Source: Actinomadura hibisca NBRC 15177 (GTDB taxonomy: Bacteria; Actinomycetota; Actinomycetes; Streptosporangiales; Streptosporangiaceae). Taken from it: 60,879 nucleotides of DNA. Shown one piece after another: positions 41,401-50,357 of the stretch. The notes under the pieces were generated by a model. That model did no database searches and was not told where the DNA came from. It was given only the letters and a program-made list of their open reading frames with translations. Numbering within the stretch: position 1 is the stretch's first letter; every line of letters starts with the position of its first letter. Made by a program: the position numbers and the translations under genes. The DNA lies in the NCBI RefSeq assembly GCF_001552635.1, contig NZ_BCRO01000079.1, forward strand, positions 1 through 60,879. The letters run 5' to 3'.

Positions 41401-42579
41401 TCAGCCCGCCAGCTCGCGCTCCAGAGGGGTGCGAAAGCGGGGCGTGACCCGCACGTCACCCATCCAGGCGGCGATGCGGGCGGCCTCGGCGTCGATCGCG
41501 GCGGCCGCGTCCGCGCCCACGTCCTCCAGCAGCCGGACGGCGACCTCGCCGTCGGCGCGCTGGGCCCAGCCGCCGACGATCCGGCCCTCCCACCACACCG
41601 TGGGGCCGATGTTGCCGTTGCGGTCGAACAGCGCGGGCCCGTGGTCGCCGAGGAACCAGCCGCGCTCCCGCCAGCCCATCGGGGTGGGGTCGAGGGCCGG
41701 CAGCAGCGCCGCCCACGGCCCGGCGTCGGGGACGGGCTCCAGGTCGTCGGCCAGCACCAGGCCGGTGCCGCCGCCCTCCAGCTCGACTTCGGCGACCTCC
41801 AGCAGGGCGAGGGCCTTGCGGACCTCGCCCAGGGTCCAGCCCGTCCACCACTTCAGGTCCGAGATCGGGGCCGGGCCGAACGAGTGCAGCCAGGACCGGA
41901 CCAGGTCGGCGCGGGCCTGGTCCGCCGGGACCTGCGGGACGCCGTCGGGCAACCACGCCTCGATCGGGGTCCACCTGTACTGGCTGCTGATCCACGACCC
42001 GTTGGGGCGGCCCCGAACGATCAGGCCCTCGCAGCCCAGCGTCACCAGCACCCAGGTCGTGATGCTGACGGGCTTGGAGTAGGACTTGCCGGGGGCCGGG
42101 TTCACCTTCGTGCGCAGCCGGGGCTCGGCGGCGCTGAGTTGCGCGCCGGTCGCCTCGCCGAGGTCGAGCAGGACGCGGTGGGTGTCCTTCTCGACCGCGC
42201 GCCACCACGACTCCACGTCGGGGATCGACCCCTCCTGCTCCAGGAACCGGGAGTAGGTGCGGCGCTGCTTGGCGGCCAGCGCGTCGGCGCAGGACGCCTG
42301 GAGCACCGGCACCAGCTCGGTGGGCGCCACGAACATGGTGCGGCGCATCGCCAGCATCCGCAGCAGCGTGCGGTCGTCGTACAGGGCCCGCTCGACGTCG
42401 GCGGGCGCGGCCGTCGCGGTGCGCGCGGCGACCGACAGGAACACCGTGGCCGGGTCGGTGGCGTGCAGGACGGTCAGGGACCGGGCGACGGCGGCGACGT
42501 CGCCGGTGCGGGCGGCCGGGGCCAGCCGGTGGCGGGACGCCAGCCGGGCCCGTCGCTGCGCCGTGCTGATGAGGGGCAT
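41401..42579 (-). CDS. Winged-helix DNA-binding-domain protein (YcaQ/AlkZ-like, HTH_42)
   Basis: The 392-residue protein has the HTH_42 layout: RARLASRHRLAP, VARSLTVLHATDPATVFLSVAAR, LLRMLAMRRTMFVAPTELVPVLQAS, IVRGRPNGSWISSQYRWTPIEAWLP, FGPAPISDLKWWTGW and the C-terminal WWEGRIVGGWAQRADGEVAVRLLEDVG. The family includes the AlkZ interstrand-crosslink glycosylases. The diagnostic QxQ or QxD motif of AlkZ/YcaQ is not obvious, so enzymatic activity is uncertain. A single-gene unit. Confidence 0.8.
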   Translation of the reverse strand: MPLISTAQRRARLASRHRLAPAARTGDVAAVARSLTVLHATDPATVFLSVAARTATAAPADVERALYDDRTLLRMLAMRRTMFVAPTELVPVLQASCADALAAKQRRTYSRFLEQEGSIPDVESWWRAVEKDTHRVLLDLGEATGAQLSAAEPRLRTKVNPAPGKSYSKPVSITTWVLVTLGCEGLIVRGRPNGSWISSQYRWTPIEAWLPDGVPQVPADQARADLVRSWLHSFGPAPISDLKWWTGWTLGEVRKALALLEVAEVELEGGGTGLVLADDLEPVPDAGPWAALLPALDPTPMGWRERGWFLGDHGPALFDRNGNIGPTVWWEGRIVGGWAQRADGEVAVRLLEDVGADAAAAIDAEAARIAAWMGDVRVTPRFRTPLERELAG

Positions 42580-42631
42580 GGGCGCAGCCTAGGACCCGGC
42601 ACCGACAGTTCCGGGGCCGGCCGGTTCCGGG

Positions 42632-42976
42632 TCAGCCGCTGTGGGAGATCTTGACGACGACGTTCTCCTTGGTGACGGAGGTGACGTCGACGTTGAAGCC
42701 GTCGGCCTGCTGCTCGGCCTCCAGCGGCACCGACACCTGCTGGCCGCCGATCCTGAGGTTGACGGTGTCGCCCTGCACGCCCACCAGCTCGACCTTGGCG
42801 CCCAGGATGTTGGCGCTGGCGTTCACGCCGCGGTCGAAGGTGATGGTGCAGGAGTTGACCGAGCAGTCGGTCGAGGTGTTCTCCCCGCCGCACGCCGCGG
42901 CGGCGCCGAGCGGCAGCAGGAGCAGCGGGAGCGCTCGGGCGGAGCGGGCCAGGGTCCGGCGGGAAGTGGTGATCAT
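42632..42976 (-). CDS. Putative lipoprotein
   Basis: The 114-residue protein has a basic start (MITTSRRTLARSARA), a hydrophobic core LPLLLLPLGAAAAC and a lipobox with Cys at about 29. Two further Cys (TDCSVNSCTI) could form a disulfide. The mature part is beta-rich (VELVGVQGDTVNLRIGGQQVSVPL, VDVTSVTKENVVVKI). The family is not recognised. The Lgt and LspA enzymes needed are both encoded in this window. Confidence 0.7.
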   Translation of the reverse strand: MITTSRRTLARSARALPLLLLPLGAAAACGGENTSTDCSVNSCTITFDRGVNASANILGAKVELVGVQGDTVNLRIGGQQVSVPLEAEQQADGFNVDVTSVTKENVVVKISHSG

Positions 42977-43111
42977 GTCGTCGAGTCTACGAAGCGGGTA
43001 CGGGCTGTTTCGTCCTCTTCGGGGGTGAACCGCGGCGGCCCGGAGTGGTACCCCGTGATGATCCTGGGGCGCGGCCGGAACCACGCGCGCCCGCGCCGCG
43101 TCGAAACGCGG

Positions 43112-43534
43112 TCATCCGCCGTGGTGGGCGCCGTTCATGACCTCCCCGCCCAGGTCCTGGCGCAACGCCTGGAGGGTCTGTGGAGCGCCGACCGCGACCC
43201 AGCGGGTGCCCACCAGGTACGAGCCGCCCCACGGCTTGGCCTCCTCCAGCCACGCCCGCTGTCCCTGGTCGGTGCTGAACCCGACCAGCGTGTAACGGCC
43301 CTCGCCGGTCCGGCAGGCGCCCTGGCGCAGCTCGTCGGCGGCGCGCTTGCCGGTCAGCGTGCAGCCGGTCCTGGCCGCGAGCTGCTCGATGGTCGCCGGT
43401 GCGGCGGCCTTGCCGCCGCCGTGGCCCGGGTGGGACGCCTCGCCGGACGCGCCGGTGCAGCCGGCCGCCAGGGGCACGAGCAGCGCGGCCCCGCCCAGCA
43501 GTGCCGTCCGGCCGAAGTGGTGCAGCAGTCCCAT
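43112..43534 (-). CDS. Putative lipoprotein
   Basis: The 140-residue protein has a signal peptide (MGLLHHFGRTALLGGAALLVPLAAGC) with lipobox LAAGC at about 22-26. Next comes a Gly/His-rich linker (HPGHGGGK), then IEQLAARTGCTLTGKRAADELRQGACRTGEGRYTLVGFST with two Cys, and a final His pair (GAHHGG). The mature domain resembles no family that I can name. It is not co-transcribed in an obvious way with the neighbour at 42632. Confidence 0.65.
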   Translation of the reverse strand: MGLLHHFGRTALLGGAALLVPLAAGCTGASGEASHPGHGGGKAAAPATIEQLAARTGCTLTGKRAADELRQGACRTGEGRYTLVGFSTDQGQRAWLEEAKPWGGSYLVGTRWVAVGAPQTLQALRQDLGGEVMNGAHHGG

Positions 43535-43646
43535 GATCGCCCGTCCTCCTACGCAGGATGCGAGATGCGGTTCGACGGGCAGTACGCGGCCGGCGGGCCG
43601 GGGGTTCAGCGGCGGGCCGGGCGGGGGAGCGCGGGGACGCGGCGCG

Positions 43647-44903
43647 TCAGATCATGCGCGCGGCGGCGGTGGCGCGGATTCCGGGCTCTTCGGCGGCGTC
43701 GTGGTGCAGCCGTTGCAGGCGGGTCCGGGTCTCCTGGGTGAGCGGGGCGAGCTGGACGGCGATCTCGCGCACCCCCTCCTCGCAGTCCCACAGGCCCTCC
43801 ACGGTGAAGGACTCGGCGGTGTGCGGGGCGGTGCGGGTCAGCGCGGTCAGCACGCGCGGGCGCAGGTAGGCGTAGGTGGATTCGGTCCAGGCGGTCTTCA
43901 GCAGCGGGACGGCCTCGCCCGCGCGCAACCGGCCCAGCCCTTCGATGGGCCCGGCGGACTCGCCCCAGGCGCGGCGGGCCACGGCGTCGTCCAGGGTCCG
44001 CATCAGCAGCGGTATGTCCTGGCGTGTGCCGTGTCTGGCCAGGATGCGCAATCCCATGTCGGCGCAACCGCCCTGCGAGGCGGCCCATTCGCGGGCGCGC
44101 GGGAGCGTCTCCGGGCCGCCGAACTCGCGCAGGGCACGGCGGACCACGCCGCCCCAGCGACTGTCGGCGCGCTGCGGCAGCACCTCCTCGGCCAGGTCGA
44201 GAAGGCCGGGGGAGCGGCGTCTGCCCAGCTCGAAGATCGCGGAGACGGCGCCCTCGTCGCCGCGCCGGGCCAGCTCCAGCAGCTCGTCCTCGGTGCGGGC
44301 GGGACGTTCGGCGGCCGGGCCGGGCCGCCGCAACCGTCCGGCGGGCCGTCGCCGCTCCAGCGCCGCCGCGACGCGCGGCTGCCGGTCCGCCCAGCTCTCG
44401 ATCACCGGATTGTGCGGCCCGGCCACCAGGTGGTCCAGCTCCGCCTCGTCGCAGCGCGCCGCCGCCAGCCGGTCCAGGCCGATGGTCAGGGCGGGGTCGC
44501 GCAGGGCCACGAGCTCGTCCAGGGCGTCGAACCAGTGCGTGCCCTCCTCGGTGTACCCGCGCAGCACCTCGGCCGCCTCGCGGCGGCTCAGCCGCACCAG
44601 GTCGGCCAGCACCGCCAGCGGCAGCGCCGAACGCCACCCGTCGGGATCGGTGAGGTCGTCCGGATCGAACAGGAACTCGGCCAGCGGCCCGGTCGGCAGC
44701 TCCAGGTCGACCATCAGGCGCGCGTAATACAGCGCCCGGTCCTCGCACTGCCGGTCCCAGCGTGGATCGCGGAGCACGCAGTCGTACACGTACTCCCCGG
44801 CGCCCCTTCGATCGGCCGCGCGGCGCGCGGCCCGGCCCAGACCTCGCTGCAACTGTCCGTGCAGCGTGCTCGATGCTTCCAACACGACCTCATGGCTGTT
44901 CAC
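43647..44903 (-). CDS. HEAT-repeat protein
   Basis: The 418-residue protein has alpha-solenoid helices (LLELARRGDEGAVSAIFELGRRRSPGLLDLAEEV, VVRRALREFGGPETLPRAREWAASQGG, MGLRILARHGTRQDIPLLMRTLDDAVARRAWG). A long N-terminal helical region precedes them. No catalytic residues are evident. GTG at 44903 is the start with NSHEVVL. It lies 59 bases downstream of the ABC exporter operon and in the same direction, but nothing shows a link. Confidence 0.75.
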   Translation of the reverse strand: MNSHEVVLEASSTLHGQLQRGLGRAARRAADRRGAGEYVYDCVLRDPRWDRQCEDRALYYARLMVDLELPTGPLAEFLFDPDDLTDPDGWRSALPLAVLADLVRLSRREAAEVLRGYTEEGTHWFDALDELVALRDPALTIGLDRLAAARCDEAELDHLVAGPHNPVIESWADRQPRVAAALERRRPAGRLRRPGPAAERPARTEDELLELARRGDEGAVSAIFELGRRRSPGLLDLAEEVLPQRADSRWGGVVRRALREFGGPETLPRAREWAASQGGCADMGLRILARHGTRQDIPLLMRTLDDAVARRAWGESAGPIEGLGRLRAGEAVPLLKTAWTESTYAYLRPRVLTALTRTAPHTAESFTVEGLWDCEEGVREIAVQLAPLTQETRTRLQRLHHDAAEEPGIRATAAARMI

Positions 44904-44962
44904 CCCAGCAGAATGCGCAGCAGACCAGATATCGGGCAAGTGCTTTAGCGGCGGCACCGCCC

Positions 44963-46744
44963 TCAGATCGTGCGCTGGGCGATCCACGACTCGTGCAGGC
45001 CCGCGTAGACGCCGGGCTCGGCGACCAGCGCGGCGTGCGGCCCGCGCTGCACAATCCGGCCCGCGTCGAACACGATCACCTCGTCGGCGGCCTCGGCCGT
45101 GGACATCCGGTGCGCGATCGAGATGGCGGTGCGGCCCCGCGTCACCCCGTCCAGCGCCCGCTGGAGGCGCACCTCGGTGGCCGGGTCGACCGCCGAGGTG
45201 GCCTCGTCCAGCACCAGCAGGTCGGGGTCGGCGATGTAGGCGCGGGCCAGCGCCACCAGCTGCCGCTCGCCCGCCGACAACGACTCGCCGCGCTGCCCGA
45301 CCGGCGTGGCCAGCCCGCGCGGCAGGCCCTCCAGCCAGTCGGCGAGCCCCAGCTCGGTCAGCGCCAGCTCCAGGTCCTCGTCGGTGGCGTCCTGCCTGCC
45401 GTAGCGGATGTTGTCGGCCAGCGAGGCGTCGAACAGGAACCCGTCCTGCGGCACCATCACGATCCGCTCGCGCAGCGACGAGAACCGCACCCGGTCCAGC
45501 GGCACGCCGTCCACCAGCACCCGGCCGGTGGTGGGGTCCATGAGCCGGGTCAGCAGCTTGGCGAAGGTCGTCTTGCCCGAGCCGGTCTCGCCGACGATCG
45601 CGATCCGGGTGCGCGGCGCGATCTCCACGTCCACCCCGTGCAGCACCGGCGGCCCGCCCGGGTAGGCGAACCCGACGCCCTCGAACCGCACCTCGATCGG
45701 GCCGCGCGGCAACGTCTCGCCCCGCTCGCCGGGGTCGGCCACGTCGGGCTCGGTGTCCAGCACGCCCAGCACGCGCCGCCACCCGGCGATCGCGTTCTGC
45801 GCCTCGTTCAGCACCTCGGTGGCGGTCTGCATGGGGCTGACGAACAGCGTCACCAGGAACAGGAACGCCACCAGCTCGCCGGCCGTCAGGTGCCCGCCCA
45901 CGCCCAGCAGCGTGCCCGCGACCACCACGGCGGCGGTCGCGAGGGCCGCGACCAGCTCGCTGACCGGGAACGTCATCGCCACCAGGCCCTGCGCGCGGGT
46001 CTGCGCCCGCCGGGTCGCCGCGACGGTCTCGTCCACCTTGCGCGCGGTGCGCTCCTCCGCCCCGTAGGCGCGGATCACCGACGCGCCCACCACCGACTCG
46101 CTGACGGCCGCCAGCAGGTCGCCGGTGCGCTCGCGGACCCGCGTGTAGGCCCCCGAGACCAGCCGCTGGAACCGGCGCAGCGCCAGCGCCAGCGGCACGA
46201 ACGCCGCCCACACCAGCAGCGCCAGTGGCCAGGAGTACACCGCCATCAGCACGCTGGCCACCACCAGCTGGCCCAGCGAGATGATGATCATCAGCCCGCC
46301 CCACTGCATGAACTGGCTGATCTGGTCCACGTCGCCGGTCACCCGCGACACCAGCGCGCCGCGCCGCTCGCCGCTCTGGGTGAGCATGGACAGGTCGTGC
46401 ACGTGCCGGAACGCCCTGACCCGCAGCGCGGCCAGGCCCGTCTCGGTGGTCCGGTACAGCCGCACGTTCATCGCGTACGCGCTCACCGCGGTGATCAGCA
46501 CCACCACCGCGCACAGCAGCACCGCGGTGCGGATGAACCCGATGTCGGGCCCGTGCGCGCCGGTCACGCCCCGGTCGATGGTCTGCTGCACCGCGATCGG
46601 CACCACCACCCGGCCCGCCGTCGCGACCAGCGCCAGCAGCAGCGTGCCCGCCAGCCCCGCCCGGAACTCCGGGGACAGCCGCAGGCCCCGGCGCAGGGTG
46701 CTGACCGCGCCCTCGCCGATGGAAGTCTCGCTCAGCGCCGTCAC
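44963..46744 (-). CDS. ABC exporter half-transporter, second subunit (canonical Walker B)
   Basis: The 593-residue protein has six membrane segments in the first 320 residues, then an ATPase domain. Walker A is GETGSGKT. The signature is the variant LSAGERQ. Walker B is LLVLDEATSAVD with its catalytic Glu, and the switch His is in IAHRMST. With the partner upstream it completes a heterodimeric exporter (lipid, drug or peptide; substrate unknown). GTG start overlaps the partner's stop (GTGA). Confidence 0.92.
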   Translation of the reverse strand: MTALSETSIGEGAVSTLRRGLRLSPEFRAGLAGTLLLALVATAGRVVVPIAVQQTIDRGVTGAHGPDIGFIRTAVLLCAVVVLITAVSAYAMNVRLYRTTETGLAALRVRAFRHVHDLSMLTQSGERRGALVSRVTGDVDQISQFMQWGGLMIIISLGQLVVASVLMAVYSWPLALLVWAAFVPLALALRRFQRLVSGAYTRVRERTGDLLAAVSESVVGASVIRAYGAEERTARKVDETVAATRRAQTRAQGLVAMTFPVSELVAALATAAVVVAGTLLGVGGHLTAGELVAFLFLVTLFVSPMQTATEVLNEAQNAIAGWRRVLGVLDTEPDVADPGERGETLPRGPIEVRFEGVGFAYPGGPPVLHGVDVEIAPRTRIAIVGETGSGKTTFAKLLTRLMDPTTGRVLVDGVPLDRVRFSSLRERIVMVPQDGFLFDASLADNIRYGRQDATDEDLELALTELGLADWLEGLPRGLATPVGQRGESLSAGERQLVALARAYIADPDLLVLDEATSAVDPATEVRLQRALDGVTRGRTAISIAHRMSTAEAADEVIVFDAGRIVQRGPHAALVAEPGVYAGLHESWIAQRTI

Positions 46745-48651
46745 TTCAGCACCCCGTCCTCTACTCCGCCCTCGATGTCGCCGGTCCCGCCCGGTTCCAG
46801 CGCCTCCTGCTCGGCCTCGGCCCGCTCGTAGGCGTTCACGAGGTTGCGGTAGCCGGTCGAGCGGACCAGCAGCTCGGCGTGCGTCCCGCGGTCGGAGACC
46901 CGGCCGTGCTCCAGGTAGACCACCTCGTCGGCCAGCGCGATCGTCGCCTTGCGGTAGGCCACCACGATCACCGTCGCGCCGGTGCGGTCGCCGGACCGCC
47001 CGTCCTGTCCGACTTGCCTGGACTGCCCGGCGCGCAGCGCCGCCAGGATGCGGGCCTCGACCTGCGGGTCCACCGCCGACGTCGCGTCGTCCATCACCAG
47101 CAGCCGGGGCCGCCGCACCAGGGCCCGCGCCAGCGCCAGCCGCTGCCGCTGGCCGCCCGACAACGTCGCGCCGCGCTCGCCGACCTGGGTGTCCAGGCCG
47201 TCGGCCAGCGCCGCCACGAACCCGTCGGCCTGCGCCAGCCGCAACGCCTCCCAGACCCGCTCGTCGGGCAGGTCGGCGCCCAGCGTGATGTTGCCGCGCA
47301 CGGTGTCGTCGAACAGGAACGTCTGCTGCGGCACCAGCGCGGCGGTGTCGGCGACGCCGCCCGCCCGCAGGTCCCGCACGTCGACACCGTCCAGCAGCAC
47401 CGTGCCCTCGGCCGGGTCCACCAGCCGCACCAGCAGCGAGGTCAGCGTGGACTTGCCCGAGCCGGTCGGGCCGACGATCGCGATCGTGCGGCCCGCCCCG
47501 GCGTCGAACGACACCTCGTGCAGCACGTCCCCGGGCTCCACGTCCTCGCCCTCGTCCTCGGCCGATTCGTAGCCGAACCGCACCGCCCGCACCTCCAGCG
47601 ACGCCGCCGCGTCCCCGCCGGGCTCGGCCGCGCCGTAGGGCAGCGACCCGCCCGCGTCCAGCACGCCCCGGACCCGCCGCCAGCCCACGACGCTGCGCGG
47701 CACCTCGGCCAGCACCCAGCCCAGCGCGCGGATCGGCCAGGCCAGCAGGGTGAACAGGTACGCCACGTTCACCAGGTCCCCGGCGCTCATCGCGCCCGCC
47801 TGCAACCGCAACGACCCGATCAGCAGGACCGCCAGCACGCCCAGGCTGGGCAGCGCCTCCAGCACCGGGTCGAACAGCCCGCGCACCCGGCCCACCTGGA
47901 TGTTCGCGTCGCGCAGCGCGTCGGCCGCCTCCTCGAACCGCTCGGTCTCGGCCTGCTCGCGGCCCAGCGTCTTGACGACCAGGCCGCCCTCGAAGCTCTC
48001 GTGCGCGACCTCGCTGACCTCGGCGCGCAGCTGCTGCGCCCGCGTCGCCACCGGCGCCAGCCTGCGCTGGTACACCACGTTCAGCAGGGCGATCGCCGGG
48101 AACACCAGGAATCCCACCACCGCCACCGTGACGTCGGTCAGCACGATCGACACCGCCGCGATGACCAGCATGAACACCACGCCCACCGCCATCGGCAGCG
48201 GCGCGATCGGCGCCCAGGACGCCTCCACGTCGGCGTTGGCGTTGGACAACAGCTGCCCGGTGGGGTGCCGGTGGTGCCAGGCCAGCGGCAGCCGCAGGTA
48301 CTGCCGGGTCACCGCGCGCCGGTACTCGGCCTGCATCCGGTACTGCATCAGCCCCGCGTAGAAGCGGCGGCCCGCCACGCCCAGCGCCTTCAGGGCCGCC
48401 ACCCCGATGATCAGCGCCGCCGCGCCCGCCAGCGCGCCCGCCGTGGTGCGCCCGGACCGGAACGCCGGGAGCATCACGTGCTCGGTCGCCCAGCCCAGCA
48501 CCTGCGCGGTGCCGACCGTCATCAGCGCGTACAGGGCGCTGGCCAGCACCGACAGCGCGAACACCCGGGGCTCGGCCTTGATCGCGACCCACAACACCGC
48601 CATCCCCTCCCGGAGGATGCGCGGATTGACGCGGGGGGCTCCTGGTGGCAC
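46741..48651 (-). CDS. ABC exporter half-transporter, first subunit (degenerate ATP site)
   Basis: The 636-residue protein has six membrane segments then an ATPase domain. Walker A is GPTGSGKS and the signature is LSGGQRQR. Walker B reads LLVMDDATSAVD, with Asp in place of the catalytic Glu, and the switch His is a Tyr (VVAYRKAT). An inserted Gly/Arg/Asp-rich loop lies before that switch. Together with the second subunit this makes one inactive and one active composite site, as in TM287/288-type exporters. The GTG at 48651 is the annotated start. Confidence 0.92.
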   Translation of the reverse strand: MPPGAPRVNPRILREGMAVLWVAIKAEPRVFALSVLASALYALMTVGTAQVLGWATEHVMLPAFRSGRTTAGALAGAAALIIGVAALKALGVAGRRFYAGLMQYRMQAEYRRAVTRQYLRLPLAWHHRHPTGQLLSNANADVEASWAPIAPLPMAVGVVFMLVIAAVSIVLTDVTVAVVGFLVFPAIALLNVVYQRRLAPVATRAQQLRAEVSEVAHESFEGGLVVKTLGREQAETERFEEAADALRDANIQVGRVRGLFDPVLEALPSLGVLAVLLIGSLRLQAGAMSAGDLVNVAYLFTLLAWPIRALGWVLAEVPRSVVGWRRVRGVLDAGGSLPYGAAEPGGDAAASLEVRAVRFGYESAEDEGEDVEPGDVLHEVSFDAGAGRTIAIVGPTGSGKSTLTSLLVRLVDPAEGTVLLDGVDVRDLRAGGVADTAALVPQQTFLFDDTVRGNITLGADLPDERVWEALRLAQADGFVAALADGLDTQVGERGATLSGGQRQRLALARALVRRPRLLVMDDATSAVDPQVEARILAALRAGQSRQVGQDGRSGDRTGATVIVVAYRKATIALADEVVYLEHGRVSDRGTHAELLVRSTGYRNLVNAYERAEAEQEALEPGGTGDIEGGVEDGVLK

Positions 48652-49119
48652 GGCACGACTCCTTCAAGCACGGTGAGGCCCGGGGGTGGCGCCCCCGCGT
48701 GGCGGACACGTGGCGGACGGCGGGGGCTGCGGGCCTGCACATGCCTACCATCCGGCGGGTGCGGTTATTCCCTTGCGGCCAGGCATGCCTTACCTCTGGC
48801 CAGCCGGGACCCGGCCGCGCCCGCCTCCGGACCGACCCCGGACCGACCCCAGGCCGACCCCTGCCCGACCCCTGCCCGACTCTGCCGCGCGCTTGGGACG
48901 CCCCGCCGAGGGGACGATCCGGCCGAGACGCGCGCCGCTCTCCGTCGTGTCCGGAATGCCGCCCTCGGCAGAGGCGTTACGACGGGATTGGCAGCGGCCT
49001 ACGAGTTGTCACCGCGCGCCCTTCACACCGTTGACAAAAGTGCCAACGCCGTCGGGATTGTTTGTGCGCCTTAGTGGGCAACGGAGCGCACCTTCGGAGC
49101 GGGAGCGCAGGTCACCGCC
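48652..49119. other. Non-coding stretch upstream of the ABC exporter
   Basis: No convincing gene is seen. Tandem short repeats of GACCCCxGxCC type occur around 48826-48880 (proline/arginine-like sequence in all frames). TTGACA at 49031-49036 with GATTGT 19 bases on resembles a promoter running toward 49120. The ABC operon promoter was not identified. Confidence 0.4.
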
Positions 49120-49356
49120 GTGGACACGAGGGGAAAGGCCGACTCTGCGGATAAGAATTGCCCGTTTTGTCCCGGGAAGGATTATGTTCTCCGCCAGGTC
49201 GACGTGTCCCCGGCCCCTGCGGGCACGCCCCCGCAAGGCGGGGCGCGCGCCCCGCCACGCCATGGGCGCGGGGGCCGGACGACCGTCGCACGGCTCAGGA
49301 TCATGGCCGCCACCGCGGGTGTCAAGACCCTGACCGAGAACGGTTGGAACCTTTAA
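49120..49356 (+). CDS. Possible small zinc-ribbon-like protein (CPFC motif)
   Basis: A 78-codon frame starts GTG and reads MDTRGKADSADKNCPFCPGKDYVLRQVDV, then becomes Pro/Gly/Arg-rich. The CPFCPGKD segment resembles a zinc-knuckle half. TTGACA at 49031 and a weak ribosome site GGAGCGCAGG are upstream. The C-terminal half crosses a 20-base perfect palindrome (49237-49256), which argues against a folded protein there. It may be a short protein that ends early by frameshift or a non-coding run. Low confidence. Confidence 0.35.
   Translation: MDTRGKADSADKNCPFCPGKDYVLRQVDVSPAPAGTPPQGGARAPPRHGRGGRTTVARLRIMAATAGVKTLTENGWNL
49237..49256. repeat. Perfect 20-base palindrome
   Basis: GGCGGGGCGC followed by its exact reverse complement GCGCCCCGCC gives a 10-bp stem with no loop needed. 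It may be a terminator or an extruding cruciform. It lies in the gene-poor stretch before cspA. Confidence 0.6.
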
Positions 49357-49481
49357 CGAGCGGGTAACGACCTGGTTCGCCAAGGGGTGAATCGCAAGGG
49401 TTGCGGCACCTCCGCATTACGCGGAACCGGTGATACGGTGGGGTCGTCGGTTGCAGTCGTGGTTCTCGATCGTTTGGTTGG

Positions 49482-49515
49482 ACGCCCGCGAACTGATGGC
49501 AGCGGGCGTTTTGGC
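49482..49515 (+). promoter_or_regulatory. Terminator-like hairpin in the cspA leader
   Basis: ACGCCCGC (49482-49489) pairs with GCGGGCGT (49502-49509), and TTTTGGCTTTT follows from 49509. It stands about 95 bases before the cspA ATG. The position inside the leader suggests a conditional terminator or thermosensing structure. A plain terminator of an upstream small gene (49120-49356) is the alternative. Confidence 0.55.
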
Positions 49516-49607
49516 TTTTCCGGGACCTGCCGGCGGCGAGAGCGTTCCGCAGCGACCGCGCCGGGTCCACGAGGTGTGGGCCCACGTTTTGCCGCAAGGA
49601 GAAAGAC

Positions 49608-49814
49608 ATGCCCCAGCAGGGCACCGTGAAGTGGTTCAACGCCGAAAAGGGCTTCGGGTTCATCGCCGTGGACGGCGGCGGGCCGGACGTCTTCGTGCAC
49701 TACTCGGCGATCCAGTCCTCCGGCTACCGCACCCTGGACGAGAACCAGCGGGTTCAGTTCGAGGTGACGCAGGGTAACCGTGGCCCGCAGGCCGACCAGG
49801 TCGTCCCCCTGTAA
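49608..49814 (+). CDS. cspA: Cold-shock protein, CspA family
   Basis: The 68-residue single cold-shock domain binds single-stranded RNA or DNA. RNP1 is KGFGFI, RNP2 is VFVHYSAI. WFNAEKGFGFI and NQRVQFEVTQGNRGPQADQV complete the fold. AAGGAGAAAGAC before the ATG is an excellent ribosome site. A strong terminator follows immediately, so it is monocistronic. The exact paralogue name is a guess. Confidence 0.93.
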   Translation: MPQQGTVKWFNAEKGFGFIAVDGGGPDVFVHYSAIQSSGYRTLDENQRVQFEVTQGNRGPQADQVVPL

Positions 49815-49832
49815 CACCGCAGTCGTACGTCA

Positions 49833-49870
49833 GGGCCCGCGTCCCGGGAGGGATGCGGGCCCTTTCGTTT
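49833..49870 (+). terminator. Intrinsic terminator after cspA
   Basis: GGGCCCGC and GTCCC pair with GGGAT and GCGGGCCC, followed by TTTCGTTTT. The stem plus T-run is classical. It lies 18 bases after the stop. Confidence 0.85.
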
Positions 49871-49976
49871 TCTCCCCCCGTACGATGCGCCGCGCCCGGC
49901 TTCCGGAGCGGGCGCGGCCGGGGTTCGCGGGCGGGGTCCGTGCGGGCGGCCGCGAGGACCCGGCAGAATGAGGCCC

Positions 49977-50357
49977 ATGTCCGCTCGCCCGTCCAATCTG
50001 GACCCCAAGATCGCCGAACGCCTCAAGCGCGACCCCAACGGCCTCGTCCCGGCCATCGCCCAGCAGTACGACACCGGTGAGGTGCTCATGCTGGGGTGGA
50101 TGGACGACGAGGCGTTGCACCGCACCCTCACCACCGGCCGCTGCACCTACTGGTCGCGCAGCCGCCAGGAGTACTGGGTGAAGGGCGAGTCCTCCGGCCA
50201 CCAGCAGTGGGTGAAGTCGGTCGCCCTCGACTGCGACGCCGACGCGATCCTGGTGAAGGTGGACCAGGTCGGCGCGGCCTGCCACACCGGCGACCGCACC
50301 TGCTGGGACGCCGACGTGCTCGACGCCGTGGTGGGGGAACGGCCGACGTCGTCATGA
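49977..50357 (+). CDS. hisI: Phosphoribosyl-AMP cyclohydrolase
   Basis: The 126-residue zinc enzyme opens the adenine ring in histidine synthesis. It has DTGEVLMLGWMDDEALHRTLTTGRCTYWSRSRQEYWVKGESSG, and the metal ligands in DCDADAILVKVDQ and GAACHTGDRTCW. The ATG at 49977 (MSARPSN) is favoured over 49968 because CAGAAT stands 7 bases before it, giving a leaderless start. It is separated from the rest of the his operon by 15 kb and linked instead to the trp cluster. The stop overlaps the next ATG. Confidence 0.93.
   Translation: MSARPSNLDPKIAERLKRDPNGLVPAIAQQYDTGEVLMLGWMDDEALHRTLTTGRCTYWSRSRQEYWVKGESSGHQQWVKSVALDCDADAILVKVDQVGAACHTGDRTCWDADVLDAVVGERPTSS

Noticed and set aside
44963..48751. 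Single 1262-residue frame suggesting a fused ABC exporter
   Set aside because: The conserved first-subunit domains are in another frame (46741-48651). The upstream part of this frame is shadow. Two separate genes overlap by GTGA.
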